64,000 nucleotides of DNA, taken from positions 33,092-97,091 of the forward strand of contig JAYOLL010000012.1 in assembly GCA_038120295.1 (NCBI GenBank), in the 5' to 3' direction. The notes under the pieces were generated by a model. It ran no database searches. It was not told where the DNA came from and saw only the letters and a list, made by a program, of their open reading frames with translations. The stretch's first letter is position 1, and every line of letters starts with the position of its first letter. A program made the position numbers and the translations under genes. Origin of the DNA: JAYOEY01 sp038120295. Lineage in GTDB: Bacteria > Pseudomonadota > Alphaproteobacteria > MPNO01 > UBA2964. Of the stretch, positions 19,420 to 28,580 are shown piece after piece.

Positions 19420-20625
19420 ATGTCGATCATCGCTGCCCGACTGGGGCGCATCAAGCCGTCCGCGACCAATGCCCTGACCGGAAAGGTCGCTGAACTCAAG
19501 GCCGAGGGAAAGAACATCATCAGCCTGGGTGCGGGCGAGCCCGATTTCGATACGCCGGATCACATCAAGCAGGCGGCGATCGATGCGCTGAAGGCGGGCG
19601 ACACCAAATACACACCGGTTCCCGGCACCCTGGCGCTGCGCAAGGCTATTTCCGACAAGTTCAAGCGCGATAACGGGCTCGACTACGCGCCTGAGCAGAT
19701 CACCGTCGGGTGCGGCGGCAAGCAGGTGATTTTCAATGCCTTCATGGCGACGCTCGATCCCGGCGACGAGGTTATCATCCCGACGCCATACTGGGTGTCC
19801 TACCCGGACATGGTTGCGCTGGCCGAAGGTACGCCGGTTTTCGTACCCGGCCTCGAAGCCAATGCTTTCAAAATTACCGCCGAACAGCTTGAAAAAGCCA
19901 TCACGCCGAAGAGCAAATGGGTCATGCTGAATTCGCCCAGCAACCCGAGCGGCGCGGCCTACAGCGCGGCCGAGCTCAAGGAGCTGACGGACGTTCTGGT
20001 GCGGCACCCGCATGTCTGGGTGATGACTGACGATATGTACGAACATATCGTCTATGACGGTTTCGAATTCAACACGCCAGCCCAGCTTGAGCCGAGGCTC
20101 TACGAGCGTACGCTGACGCTCAACGGTCATTCCAAGGTTTTTTCGATGACCGGATGGCGGGTCGGCTACGGCGCCGGTCCGGCGGATCTGATCCGGGCGA
20201 TGAACAATGTGCAGTCGCAGTCGACCACCCATACCTGCTCTATCAGCCAGGCGGCAGCGGTAGCGGCGCTGACAGGGCCGATGGATTACCTGCCGGGCTG
20301 GGTCGCCGCCTTCAAGGAAAGGCGCGATCTGGTCGTTTCCATGCTCAACCAGGCCAGTGGCCTGAACTGCCGCACGCCGGAAGGTGCGTTCTATGTCTAT
20401 CCGAGCTGCGAAGGAGTGATCGGCAAGACGACGCCGGATGGGCACAGGATTGAGAACGACACCGATTTCGTGACGCGTCTGCTTGAAGCTGAGGGCGTGG
20501 CGGTCGTGCAGGGTGCGGCGTTCGGTCTTGAGCCGCATTTCCGGATTTCCTACGCGACCTCCAACGAGGCGCTCGAGGAATCCTGCAACCGTATCCAGCG
20601 CTTCTGCGCGAGTCTGTCCGACTAA
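19420..20625 (+). CDS. Class I/II PLP aminotransferase, aspartate aminotransferase type
   Basis: A 401-residue fold-type I aminotransferase, probably using aspartate/2-oxoglutarate (or prephenate, as in the 1-beta subgroup). The start MSIIAARLGRIKPSATN is typical of the alphaproteobacterial AspB group. It has NSPSNPSGAAYS (Asn ligand), the MTDDMYEHIVYDG segment with the PLP-ring Asp and Tyr, the Schiff-base Lys in NGHSKVFSMTGWRVGY, and a terminal FRISYATS with the substrate-carboxylate Arg. It stands alone, 80 bp after the truncated membrane gene. The exact substrate is inferred from the subgroup. Confidence 0.88.
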   Translation: MSIIAARLGRIKPSATNALTGKVAELKAEGKNIISLGAGEPDFDTPDHIKQAAIDALKAGDTKYTPVPGTLALRKAISDKFKRDNGLDYAPEQITVGCGGKQVIFNAFMATLDPGDEVIIPTPYWVSYPDMVALAEGTPVFVPGLEANAFKITAEQLEKAITPKSKWVMLNSPSNPSGAAYSAAELKELTDVLVRHPHVWVMTDDMYEHIVYDGFEFNTPAQLEPRLYERTLTLNGHSKVFSMTGWRVGYGAGPADLIRAMNNVQSQSTTHTCSISQAAAVAALTGPMDYLPGWVAAFKERRDLVVSMLNQASGLNCRTPEGAFYVYPSCEGVIGKTTPDGHRIENDTDFVTRLLEAEGVAVVQGAAFGLEPHFRISYATSNEALEESCNRIQRFCASLSD

Positions 20626-20652
20626 CAGCCCAACCGAAACTGGAAATGTCCG

Positions 20653-21123
20653 ATGGCCGATAAAACAGCCAAGAAATCCACCTCGTCCAAGACAGAGTCC
20701 TCAACCGCTGCCACGACAGACAGCAGCAGCGCCTCCGACAGCAGCGCGCCTGCCGAAAAGGCATCGTCCGGGGCGGCGTCGGCGGGCGGGTCGTCCGCCG
20801 TCCATTACGGTTTCTTCAGCAACGTGAAGACGCCGGCCTATCGGAGCGGCTGGGATTCGATCTGGGGCAAGGAAGACAAGAAGCCGGAAAGCACCGGGAA
20901 GCCTGCCCGTCGTAAACCGGCATCCGGAAAGGCTGCCCCGAAAAAGGCTGCTGCCCGGAGGCCCGTCACTGTCGAACTCACGCTCGAGGATCTGCCCAAA
21001 GAGGTCCGCGACGGCCTGATTGAGGCGGCGAAGGCAAAGCTCAAAGGATCCCGCGTCAGCTATGACCGGCGCGCGCAGTCCGGCGCGGTCGACTGGCAGA
21101 TCGCCTGCGAAGTCCGCCGCTGA
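20653..21123 (+). CDS. Hypothetical Lys/Ala/Ser-rich protein
   Basis: The 156-residue protein is not recognised. Residues 1-50 are low-complexity Ser/Ala/Thr/Lys. A short conserved-looking patch VHYGFFSNVKTPAYRSGWDSI (about 52-72) follows, then a Lys/Arg/Ala/Pro-rich tract like histone H1 or DNA-binding tails (about 75-105), and finally a folded-looking end, TVELTLEDLPKEVRDGLIEA and onward. AAATGTCCG precedes the ATG, 27 bp after the aminotransferase. Nucleic-acid binding is a guess from the basic tract. Confidence 0.6.
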   Translation: MADKTAKKSTSSKTESSTAATTDSSSASDSSAPAEKASSGAASAGGSSAVHYGFFSNVKTPAYRSGWDSIWGKEDKKPESTGKPARRKPASGKAAPKKAAARRPVTVELTLEDLPKEVRDGLIEAAKAKLKGSRVSYDRRAQSGAVDWQIACEVRR

Positions 21124-21267
21124 CGCTTCTGTTCGGCTGACAGGCGCGCCCGGACCGGCCAATTCGCCCTTGCATCCGCAATGGGCTGCTGGAAACATAC
21201 TTCCTAAGATCAAGAAACGGCGTTCCGCGCGGCTCTTGCACCGGGGCCTGGCAACAGGGAGGCAAAT

Positions 21268-23310
21268 ATGGCTGGAGCACTCTCAACCGGCGTTCGATGC
21301 GCTGCTTTCGTCGGGTCCTATCTCAGCGGTAAGACCACTCTCATGGAGTCGTTGCTTTTTGCGACCGGTGCAGTTCCTCGCAAGGGCAGCGTCAAGGAAG
21401 GCAATTCGGTTGGCGATTCCGTGCCGGAAGCGCGCGAGCGGCAGATGAGCACGGAGATTTCTGTCGCGCATACCGAGTTTCTCGGCGACGAATGGGCGTT
21501 TGTTGATTGCCCAGGTTCGATCGAGCTGGCGCAGGAAGCCTACAATGCTCTGAATGCCTGCGATGTCGCTGTTGTTGTCTGCGAACCGCAGGCGGAAAAG
21601 GCTGTCGCGTTGACGCCGATCTTCCGTTACCTGCAGGCTAATTCAATTCCGCATATGGTGTTCATCAACAAGATGGACCATGCCACTCAGCCGGTTGAAG
21701 GGGTGCTGGATGCGCTGCAGGCCGTTTCGGGCCGTCCGCTGGTACTGCGGCAGATTCCCATCGGCGGCGGCGATGCGCCGACCGGTTATGTCGACCTGGT
21801 GAGCGAGCGTGCCTACGAATACAAGCCGGGCGAGGCATCCGCCCTGATTTCCATTCCGGACGATATGTCGGACGACGAGGAACTTGCCCGGCAGGTCATG
21901 CTGGAATCGCTCGCCGATTTCGATGACGATCTGATGGAACAGATCCTCGAGGATGCGATCCCTGCGACCGACGAGGTCTATCAGCAGCTTACTAAGGATT
22001 TGCGCGAAGGGTTGATCGTCCCCGTGTTCGTCGGCGCTGCCGAGCACGATCATGGCGTCAGACGGCTGCTGAAGGCGCTGCGCCACGAAACGCCTGACCC
22101 AGACGCGACCGCGGAACGGCTGGGCCTCGATATGGATGGAGAGGCCGTTGTCCAGGTGTTCAAGACAGTTCATGCCGCACAGGCCGGTAAACTGTCGATC
22201 GCACGAGTCTGGCGCGGCGAAATCGGAGAGGGCGAAACGCTTAACGGGCACCGGGTCGGCGGGCTGTCGCGTCTGATGGGCGGCAACCAGACTAAGCTGT
22301 CGAACGCGACGCTCGGCGATGTCGTGGCTCTCGGTCGGATGGAAGACGTGCATACCGGAGACGCGTTGACTCCGTCCGGCAACCGGCCCGACCGGCTGGC
22401 CGACTGGCCGGAGCCGATACGGCCGGTCTATTCGTTTGCGATTGAGGCCGAGAACCGGGCCGATGAGGTCAAGTTGACCGGCGCGCTGCAGCGCCTCAAT
22501 GAGGAAGACCCATCGGTTTCCTATCGGCAGGACACCGATATGCATCAGCTGCTGCTGCTTGGGCAGGGGGAGATTCACCTGAAGCTCGCGGTCGAGAAGC
22601 TGAAGAACAAATATAACGTCGCCGCAACGACGGCGCGGCCCCGGGTGCCCTATAAGGAAACCATCCGAAAGCCCGTATCCCAGCATGCGCGGTTCAAGCG
22701 GCAGAGCGGCGGCCACGGGATGTTCGGCGACGTTCATGTCGACATAAAGCCCCTGCCGCGCGGTTGCGGATTCGAATTCGCCGATACGGTTGTCGGCGGC
22801 GCCGTACCGAAACAGTACATCCCCGCGGTGGAGGCTGGTGCCAGGGAGTTCATGGATCAGGGTCCACTCGGATTCCCGGTGGTCGATGTGTCGGTGACCC
22901 TGACCGACGGCCAGTTTCATGCGGTCGACAGCAACGAGATGTCTTTCAAGCTGGCGGCGCGCGAGGCCATGAAGGAAGGGCTTCCGAAATGCAGCCCGGT
23001 GCTGCTGGAGCCCATCCTGCAGGTGACGATTGACGTGCCGTCGGATCACACCAACAAGGTGCACGGGCTGATCAGCGGCAGGCGTGGCCAAATTCTGGGA
23101 TTCGACGCCAAGGAGGGCTGGTCCGGCTGGGACCAGGTGCAGGCGATGATGCCGCAGTCTGAGATCGATGACCTGATCATCGAGCTGCGATCCCTGACCC
23201 AGGGCGTGGCTACCTTCCAGGCCGTGTTCGACCATCTGCAGGAGCTGACCGGAAAGCAGGCTGACGACGTGGTCGCGCAGCATAGGGAAGCGGTGCCGGA
23301 AGCTTCGTAG
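21268..23310 (+). CDS. Elongation factor G-like GTPase (EF-G2 type)
   Basis: A 680-residue paralogue of EF-G with all five domains. The P-loop is GSYLSGKTT (about residues 16-24), G3 is DCPGS and G4 is NKMD. The EF-G catalytic His of DTPGH is replaced by Ser, which is usual in this paralogous group and suggests slow or altered GTP hydrolysis. Domain IV and V motifs such as RQSGGHGMFGDVH and VHGLISGRRGQILGFD are present. It is not in a str operon (no rpsL, rpsG or tuf nearby), so it is an accessory factor of unknown role rather than the essential FusA. Confidence 0.88.
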   Translation: MAGALSTGVRCAAFVGSYLSGKTTLMESLLFATGAVPRKGSVKEGNSVGDSVPEARERQMSTEISVAHTEFLGDEWAFVDCPGSIELAQEAYNALNACDVAVVVCEPQAEKAVALTPIFRYLQANSIPHMVFINKMDHATQPVEGVLDALQAVSGRPLVLRQIPIGGGDAPTGYVDLVSERAYEYKPGEASALISIPDDMSDDEELARQVMLESLADFDDDLMEQILEDAIPATDEVYQQLTKDLREGLIVPVFVGAAEHDHGVRRLLKALRHETPDPDATAERLGLDMDGEAVVQVFKTVHAAQAGKLSIARVWRGEIGEGETLNGHRVGGLSRLMGGNQTKLSNATLGDVVALGRMEDVHTGDALTPSGNRPDRLADWPEPIRPVYSFAIEAENRADEVKLTGALQRLNEEDPSVSYRQDTDMHQLLLLGQGEIHLKLAVEKLKNKYNVAATTARPRVPYKETIRKPVSQHARFKRQSGGHGMFGDVHVDIKPLPRGCGFEFADTVVGGAVPKQYIPAVEAGAREFMDQGPLGFPVVDVSVTLTDGQFHAVDSNEMSFKLAAREAMKEGLPKCSPVLLEPILQVTIDVPSDHTNKVHGLISGRRGQILGFDAKEGWSGWDQVQAMMPQSEIDDLIIELRSLTQGVATFQAVFDHLQELTGKQADDVVAQHREAVPEAS

Positions 23311-23439
23311 TCTCGAACCTGCCTGGCCCAGGTCGTACAGGCCGTTCTTCATGCCGTTCACAGTATGGTGAGGCGTGTTGCGCCGCATCGTTCTACGCCC
23401 ATATGCTGTACATCGACCGAACGAACAGGAGGCAGGCGA

Positions 23440-24420
23440 ATGCTGACCCGCGTTAAACGCAGCTGGGAGATGCCGGAATCTCAGGCGACGCCTGAAAGCG
23501 TCTTTCTCGACCGCCGCAGGCTGGTGAAAACACTGGCGGCCGGACCGGTTCTCGCTGCCGGGGCCGCGGCCGGGCTAGGATTGCCGTCCGGGTCGGCCCT
23601 GGCGGCGGCAGGCGATCCATCCGCGTCGCTCTACCCGGTGCAGAGAAATCTGCGATACCGGCTCGACCGCGACATCACGGACGAAAAGGCGGCGACGACC
23701 TACAACAATTTCTACGAATTCGGCTCGCACAAGCAGATTTCGAAGGCGGCGCAGGAGCTCAGGATTCGGCCCTGGAACGTCGTTATTGACGGCATGGTCG
23801 AAAAAAAGATCGAAATCGGCATCGACGACCTTCTGAAGAAAATGCCGCTGGAAGAGCGCCTGTATCGTTTTCGCTGCGTAGAAGCATGGTCTATGGCGGT
23901 GCCGTGGTCCGGCTTCCCCATGGCCGAACTGGTAAAATTCGCGAAACCGACATCCGGTGCGAAATACGTGGCGATGGAAACCTTCAGTGACAGGTCGATG
24001 GCACCCGGGCTGAAACAGAGCTGGTATCCGTGGCCCTATCTCGAAGGGCTAACGATGGAAGAAGCGACGAACGAGCTCGCGTTTATCGGTGCCGGGCTAT
24101 ACGGCAAGCCCATGCCGAAGCAGAACGGCGCGCCGCTGCGGCTTGTCGTGCCCTGGAAGTACGGGTTCAAATCCATCAAGTCGCTGGTTCGTTTCACTTT
24201 TACCGACAAGCGTCCCAAGAGCTTCTGGATGAAGGTCGCCGGCAACGAGTACGGCTTCTGGGCCAATGTGAACCCGGAAGTCGATCACGCGCGCTGGAGT
24301 CAGGCCAGCGAAGAGGTGATCGGCACCGGAAAGCGCGTGCCCACCCTGCTCTATAACGGCTATGCCGACCAGGTCGCCGGTCTCTACAGGAACATCAAGG
24401 ACGAAGATCTGTTTCACTGA
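23440..24420 (+). CDS. msrP: Protein-methionine-sulfoxide reductase catalytic subunit MsrP (YedY)
   Basis: Periplasmic molybdopterin enzyme that repairs oxidised methionines. ATG 23440 follows AGGAGGCAGGCGA and gives 326 residues; the frame is open to 23365 but without a ribosome site. A twin-arginine signal DRRRLVKTLAAG precedes a hydrophobic stretch, so export is by Tat. The Moco ligand is Cys146 in YRFRCVEAWSM. The sulfite-oxidase fold motifs WYPWPYLEGL, PLRLVVPWKYGFKSIKS and the C-terminal FWANVNPEVDHARWSQ are present. The haem partner gene msrQ, often adjacent, is not in this window next to it. Confidence 0.93.
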   Translation: MLTRVKRSWEMPESQATPESVFLDRRRLVKTLAAGPVLAAGAAAGLGLPSGSALAAAGDPSASLYPVQRNLRYRLDRDITDEKAATTYNNFYEFGSHKQISKAAQELRIRPWNVVIDGMVEKKIEIGIDDLLKKMPLEERLYRFRCVEAWSMAVPWSGFPMAELVKFAKPTSGAKYVAMETFSDRSMAPGLKQSWYPWPYLEGLTMEEATNELAFIGAGLYGKPMPKQNGAPLRLVVPWKYGFKSIKSLVRFTFTDKRPKSFWMKVAGNEYGFWANVNPEVDHARWSQASEEVIGTGKRVPTLLYNGYADQVAGLYRNIKDEDLFH

Positions 24421-24442
24421 TCGGGGCGCCAGACCGTAGAAG

Positions 24443-24515
24443 ATCGCCGGGACAAGCCCGGCGATGACATGCTTTATTCAGTTCGTCATGCCCGGACTTG
24501 TTCCGGGGCATCTTT
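24443..24515. repeat. Paired GC-rich palindromes (dispersed REP-like repeat)
   Basis: ATCGCCGGG (24443-24451) pairs with CCCGGCGAT (24457-24465). A second stem follows at 24489-24510, within TGCCCGGACTTG and TCCGGGGCATCTTT. The same two-stem layout recurs at 53764-53830, and a related stem occurs at 56467-56489. It lies in the 190-bp gap between msrP and the dioxygenase gene, where the second stem plus TCTTT may also stop msrP transcripts. Confidence 0.7.
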
Positions 24516-24610
24516 CCGCCATAGTGCGTCGATCTGCGTGACGCTCTTGTGACAGGCCGTCGGCAGGGCGTATTCTTGCGGGTAATCTGCCAGTTGCGAG
24601 GAATGTTCCC

Positions 24611-25687
24611 ATGCCCGATACAATTCAGGCAATCGCCAACCCGTACGAACCCTCGAGCCGTTATCGCGAGCCTGCCGAGCTGTTGAAGCCGGTGGTCGAC
24701 CCGGCCGGCTGGTATCCGGCTGATTTTTCTGACCGGGAAAGATGGATGTACCGTCTTTCGGACTCAGAGATCGGAGAGCTCCATGACGCGGTCGCTTCGG
24801 TGGAAGCGCGTGGGATGGACCTCAAGGACATTACCAAAGAAGACTTCCCGCTCCCTAACCTTGGACCGGTGCTCGACGATTTCGCCGAAGAGCTGATGAT
24901 GGGGCGCGGGTTCGGGCTGATCCGCGGTCTGCCGACGGAAGGCCGCACCCGGCTGCAGATGGCGGCTGCATTCTGGGGCATTGGAACCTATATGGGGACC
25001 GCCAAGTCGCAGAACACCAAAGGGCACCTGCTCGGCCATGTGAAGGATATCGGCGGCAGCTACAAGACCGGGCGCGGCTATATGTCGCGCGATGCGCTGA
25101 TGTTCCACACTGACCGGGCCGACATTCTGTCGCTGTGCTGTCTCAACAACGCCAAATCGGGCGGCGAACACCGGATCGCCAGTTCGGTGACGCTCTATAA
25201 CGAGATGCTCAAGCGCCGGCCCGACCTCGCGAAGGAGCTGACCTGGCGGTTCTACCGGCTGCGCAAGGGCGAGATTCCGCCCGATCAGCCGCAGCGCGAC
25301 TGGGTACGCGAGCCGATTTTCTCGGTACAGGACGGATTTCTCTCGACCCGCGGGCCGAGCGCGCCGGTGTTCAAGGCTCAGGAACTGCCTGACGTGCCGA
25401 AGCTGACCGACGCTCAGAAGGAAGCGATCGATATGTTCATGTCTGTCGCGGCGGAGGTTTCTGTCGGCATCGATTTCGAACCCGGCGATATTTCCTTCGT
25501 GGTCAATCATGTCGTTCTGCACGCCCGCACCGATTACGAGGACTGGGACGAGGACGACCGCAAGCGGCATTTGCTGCGCCTCTGGCTGCGTACCGGCCGG
25601 CGCCCGCTGCAGGAAGATGTCGCCCAGGCGCTGGCTGGCGTGGTGGACGAAAAGACAGTGTTTCAGACCCCGCTTGAAGCCGAATAA
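24611..25687 (+). CDS. TauD/TfdA family 2-oxoglutarate Fe(II) dioxygenase
   Basis: A 358-residue non-haem iron oxygenase. The iron ligands appear as His166-x-Asp168 in LMFHTDRADI and a distal His (300 or 304) in NHVVLHART. The 2OG-binding Arg is probably in RHLLRLWLRTGRR. The MRGFGLIRGLP-like GRGFGLIRGLP segment is typical of the larger TauD subgroup found in alphaproteobacterial catabolic regions. The substrate is unknown. It stands alone on the plus strand, convergent with the EamA gene 43 bp away. Confidence 0.85.
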   Translation: MPDTIQAIANPYEPSSRYREPAELLKPVVDPAGWYPADFSDRERWMYRLSDSEIGELHDAVASVEARGMDLKDITKEDFPLPNLGPVLDDFAEELMMGRGFGLIRGLPTEGRTRLQMAAAFWGIGTYMGTAKSQNTKGHLLGHVKDIGGSYKTGRGYMSRDALMFHTDRADILSLCCLNNAKSGGEHRIASSVTLYNEMLKRRPDLAKELTWRFYRLRKGEIPPDQPQRDWVREPIFSVQDGFLSTRGPSAPVFKAQELPDVPKLTDAQKEAIDMFMSVAAEVSVGIDFEPGDISFVVNHVVLHARTDYEDWDEDDRKRHLLRLWLRTGRRPLQEDVAQALAGVVDEKTVFQTPLEAE

Positions 25688-25730
25688 GCCTCAGCGTCAT
25701 CAGGGCTCGCACTGAGTCCGCCGACTGAGC

Positions 25731-26612
25731 CTACCCCTTCCTGACCTCGACCCGGGCCATCCAGGTCGTTGCGATGGCGATTACGCCGGCTCCGACCCAC
25801 GTCCAGATTTCGGTCAGCTGGTCGAACGCGTACCAGGAGATGACGGCGACGATGGGCAGGCGGAAGAACAGGATCGGCGAGACGAGGCTCGCTTCGGCGA
25901 GGCTGAAGGACCGGGTCAGGCAGTACTGCGCGCTGATGCCGGCCATGCCGAACGCCAGCAGCAGCGGCCAGATATCCAGCGAGACTGGTTCCCAGTAAAT
26001 CACGGCGGGGATGGCCGCGAGCGGGATCGTGAACAGGAAATTGAATCCCATGATCGTCGGGACCTTGTCGTATCGGGAGAGATAGCGTGCATAGGTGTCC
26101 GACACGGCGTGGAAAGCCGCCGAGGAGAGCGCCATCATTATCCCTAGGTTGAGTTCCGCGAATCCCGGCCGGACGATTATCAGGACGCCGGCAAATCCGA
26201 TCAGTGTGGCGATCAGCCGGTGGGACAGGATTTTTTCGCCCAGGATCAGAACCGCGGCGATCATCGTAAAGATCGGCAGGGTGAACTGAAGCGCCACCGA
26301 ATCGCCTACATTGATCAGGACCAGGGAATAATAGCCGGTGCACATGCCCAGGAATCCCAGCGTCGCCCGCTTGGCATGCTGGAACGGAATGGCTGTTTTC
26401 AGGGTCGCGATGTCGCTTCCCAGCATAACCGGCAGAACAATGGTCGTGCCCAGCAGCTGACGGAACAGGATCGCCTGAAAAACCGTCAGCCCGGCGTCCT
26501 GCAGACCTTTCACCAGGGTGAAGGAAAGAGAAAAGAACACCGTAGCGGCCAGCATCCACAGCATGCCGGCAATTGGCACATGTCTGTCGGCGGCGGCTCC
26601 CGGTGCGTTCAT
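25731..26612 (-). CDS. EamA/DMT family transporter
   Basis: Inner-membrane drug/metabolite-type transporter with ten predicted helices in two EamA repeats (about residues 15-145 and 160-290). ATG 26612 (MNAPGAAADRH, 293 residues) was chosen because GGAAGGACCG lies just upstream on the coding strand; the frame opens further to 26645. The substrate cannot be read from sequence. Its 3' end faces the TauD gene, and its 5' end is divergent from the broken amidohydrolase, so export of a related metabolite is only a guess. Confidence 0.85.
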   Translation of the reverse strand: MNAPGAAADRHVPIAGMLWMLAATVFFSLSFTLVKGLQDAGLTVFQAILFRQLLGTTIVLPVMLGSDIATLKTAIPFQHAKRATLGFLGMCTGYYSLVLINVGDSVALQFTLPIFTMIAAVLILGEKILSHRLIATLIGFAGVLIIVRPGFAELNLGIMMALSSAAFHAVSDTYARYLSRYDKVPTIMGFNFLFTIPLAAIPAVIYWEPVSLDIWPLLLAFGMAGISAQYCLTRSFSLAEASLVSPILFFRLPIVAVISWYAFDQLTEIWTWVGAGVIAIATTWMARVEVRKG

Positions 26613-26764
26613 CGGTCCTTCCCGTTCGCGAAACAGCCGGTGCACGAGCGCCGGGCGGATAGAGGCGTGATCCTACCAGCATGACGCCGTCATTGCCGCC
26701 AGCTTTCCAAATGCCCCTTGCGCGGGTACGATTTTGCAAATGAATAAACAGGGAAGGCAATACG

Positions 26765-27892
26765 ATGGATACGATCAGCAACCCGATCAACGCTTACGAT
26801 GGCGACGGGCATGTCGAGGAATGGGAAGGCACGTTTTCCGACGAATATCTGGAACCGGCCTTCCGGGACCGCCGGCCGACCGTTTTCGAGACCGGCGAGT
26901 TCGAGCACGATTACAAATGGCTGATCGACGGCGATGAACTGCGGATCGGCGGCTCGCCGTCGTCCAGGAACGGAGTGGTTTCCACCGAATAAGTCAAGAT
27001 TGCCAAGTGGCGCGGCCCGCATGAATCGGGTGAGTTTCATTCCGCAAAGGACCGTCTCGCCGTGATGGATGCCGAGGACACCTGGCTCTCGGTCAACTAT
27101 CCGACCCTGTTCCTGCAATGGCCGGTGGCGACGGATCCGGCGCTCAATCAGGCGCTGACACGGGCCTACAACAACTGGGTTGCCGATATCTCGGACCAGG
27201 CCCCCGACCGGCTCAAATGGGTCACCGTGATCGATGCGTTCGACCCCGCCCAAGCCGTGCGCGAAATGATCCGCACCAAGGATATGGGCTCGGTCGGCGT
27301 GATGGTGCTTGGCGATTACGGCGCGAAGGGGCTGGATCATCCCGATTTCGAACCGATCTGGGCCTGCGCCAACGATATCGATATGCCGGTCAACGTCCAT
27401 CCTGGCACCGGCGCCCTTGATGCGTGGNNNNNNNNNNTCTGTTCGAGCGGCATTCTAGACCGTTATCCGAATATGAAGGTGTCGTTCCTCGAAACCGGCT
27501 GCACCTGGGTCGATTTCGCGGTCGAGGTGATGGATTTCACCATCGACAACATCCGCGAGCGGATCGAGCGCGACGCGCTTCGTAGCGAACACCAGGCGAT
27601 AATCGATCGCGGCCTGCCGAAGATGACGCCGAAGGAATATATCGAGGCCGGGCGCATCTATATCGGGTTCGAGGTCGACGACGACCTGCTGCCCTACATG
27701 GTGGAAAAATACGGCACCGATTGCTGGGTCTATGCCAGCGACATTCCGCATTCGCACCGGAAGCCGGATTCGGCGAAATATGTGCTCAACCGGTCCGACC
27801 TGTCCGATGAGGCCAAATCGAAGATCCTTTGGGCGGGAACGTCGCAGCTCTACGGGTTCGAGTCGCCGGTGGAGGCGCGCTCGGTGGCGTAA
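26765..27892 (+). pseudogene. Amidohydrolase-2 family protein broken by a stop codon and an assembly gap
   Basis: One frame runs across the region. Its first part (26765-26992) carries the metal motif DGDGHVEEWEG and ends at an in-frame TAA (26990-26992). The same frame then continues without shift from VKIAKWRG through MDAEDTWLSVNYPTLFLQW, GVMVLGDYGAKGLDHPDF, VNVHPGTGALDAW, LDRYPNMKVSFLETG and YASDIPHSHRKPDS, all typical of TIM-barrel amidohydrolases and decarboxylases. A run of 10 Ns (27428-27437) replaces part of the barrel where homologues have roughly 25-30 more residues. The nonsense codon may be a real mutation or an error. A start at ATG 27062 would lack the first metal ligands. Confidence 0.75.
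27428..27437. other. Scaffold gap (10 N)
   Basis: Ten Ns join two contigs inside the amidohydrolase gene. The true gap length is unknown. The protein alignment logic (HPGTG..W before, SSGILDRYPN after) suggests tens of codons are missing. Confidence 0.99.
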
Positions 27893-27912
27893 GCCGCCAA
27901 GGTACGTCCGTG

Positions 27913-28575
27913 TTATTTCCAGTGCGGCGGGTAGGCGTTGTCGTAGCCCCGTAAAGCCTCGACGCGTTCCGCCCAGACCGCCAGGTTGGAAAAGTGTTCT
28001 TTGAGCGGGTGCAGGCCCAGCTCCAGCGGCTTCGCTTCTTCACGCCCGGTGGCGCGCATAAGCTGCATTATCACTGGATAAACGACGAGGTCGGCTGCAC
28101 TCAAGGCCGCGCCGGCGAGCCACGGAGTCGATGACAGGCCTGAATCGAGTGCGCTCAGTTCCGCGCGTACCTTGCTGCCGGCATCGGCAATCGCTCCCGC
28201 GAACTCCTGAGCCTTGCCGCGAAACAAAGGTCGCGAAATTTCGCCCACGGGTTTGCGCAGATTGCCGTCGCATTCACAGACGATTTGCCAGATACGCGCG
28301 GTTTCCAGAGGGCCGGTTCCGAACAGCTGCGGTTCGGGATATGCCGCGTCGAGATAGGCGAGAATGGCGAGCGTCTCGGAGACCGTCGTTCCATCCTCGA
28401 CGAACACGGGCACCTGGCCGCGGGGGTTAATTTTCAGATATTCCGGGCTTTTCTGCTCGCTTTTGGAATTGTCCAGACGGTGTGGATGGAAATCGAGCCT
28501 CTTGACCTCCAGCGCCAGCATGACGCTCCAGCAGGGCGGTGACCCCGAAATGAAATAGAGGTCTCGTCCGGTCAT
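27913..28575 (-). CDS. Glutathione S-transferase family protein
   Basis: A 220-residue GST with the thioredoxin-like N-domain (MTGRDLYFISGSPPCWSVML; KINPRGQVPVFVEDGTTVSETLAIL with the cis-Pro and the Glu-Ser glutathione site) and an all-helical C-domain ending near residue 215 with the N-capping WLAGAALSAADLVVYP. The start at ATG 28575 lies 5 bp after the stop of the upstream dioxygenase gene, so the two are cotranscribed. The frame is open further upstream inside that gene, which I ignore. The substrate is unknown. Confidence 0.88.
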   Translation of the reverse strand: MTGRDLYFISGSPPCWSVMLALEVKRLDFHPHRLDNSKSEQKSPEYLKINPRGQVPVFVEDGTTVSETLAILAYLDAAYPEPQLFGTGPLETARIWQIVCECDGNLRKPVGEISRPLFRGKAQEFAGAIADAGSKVRAELSALDSGLSSTPWLAGAALSAADLVVYPVIMQLMRATGREEAKPLELGLHPLKEHFSNLAVWAERVEALRGYDNAYPPHWK

Positions 28576-28580
28576 CGTCT

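Noticed and set aside
21643..23388. Very long minus-strand open frame opposite the EF-G-like gene
   Set aside because: It lies entirely over a well-supported GTPase gene, has no conserved domain that I can see, and reflects GC-rich codon bias producing open antisense frames.
26765..26992. Stop codon read as a recoded residue
   Set aside because: The codon is TAA, which is not used for selenocysteine or pyrrolysine, and no recoding structure is seen. Nonsense mutation or error is simpler.
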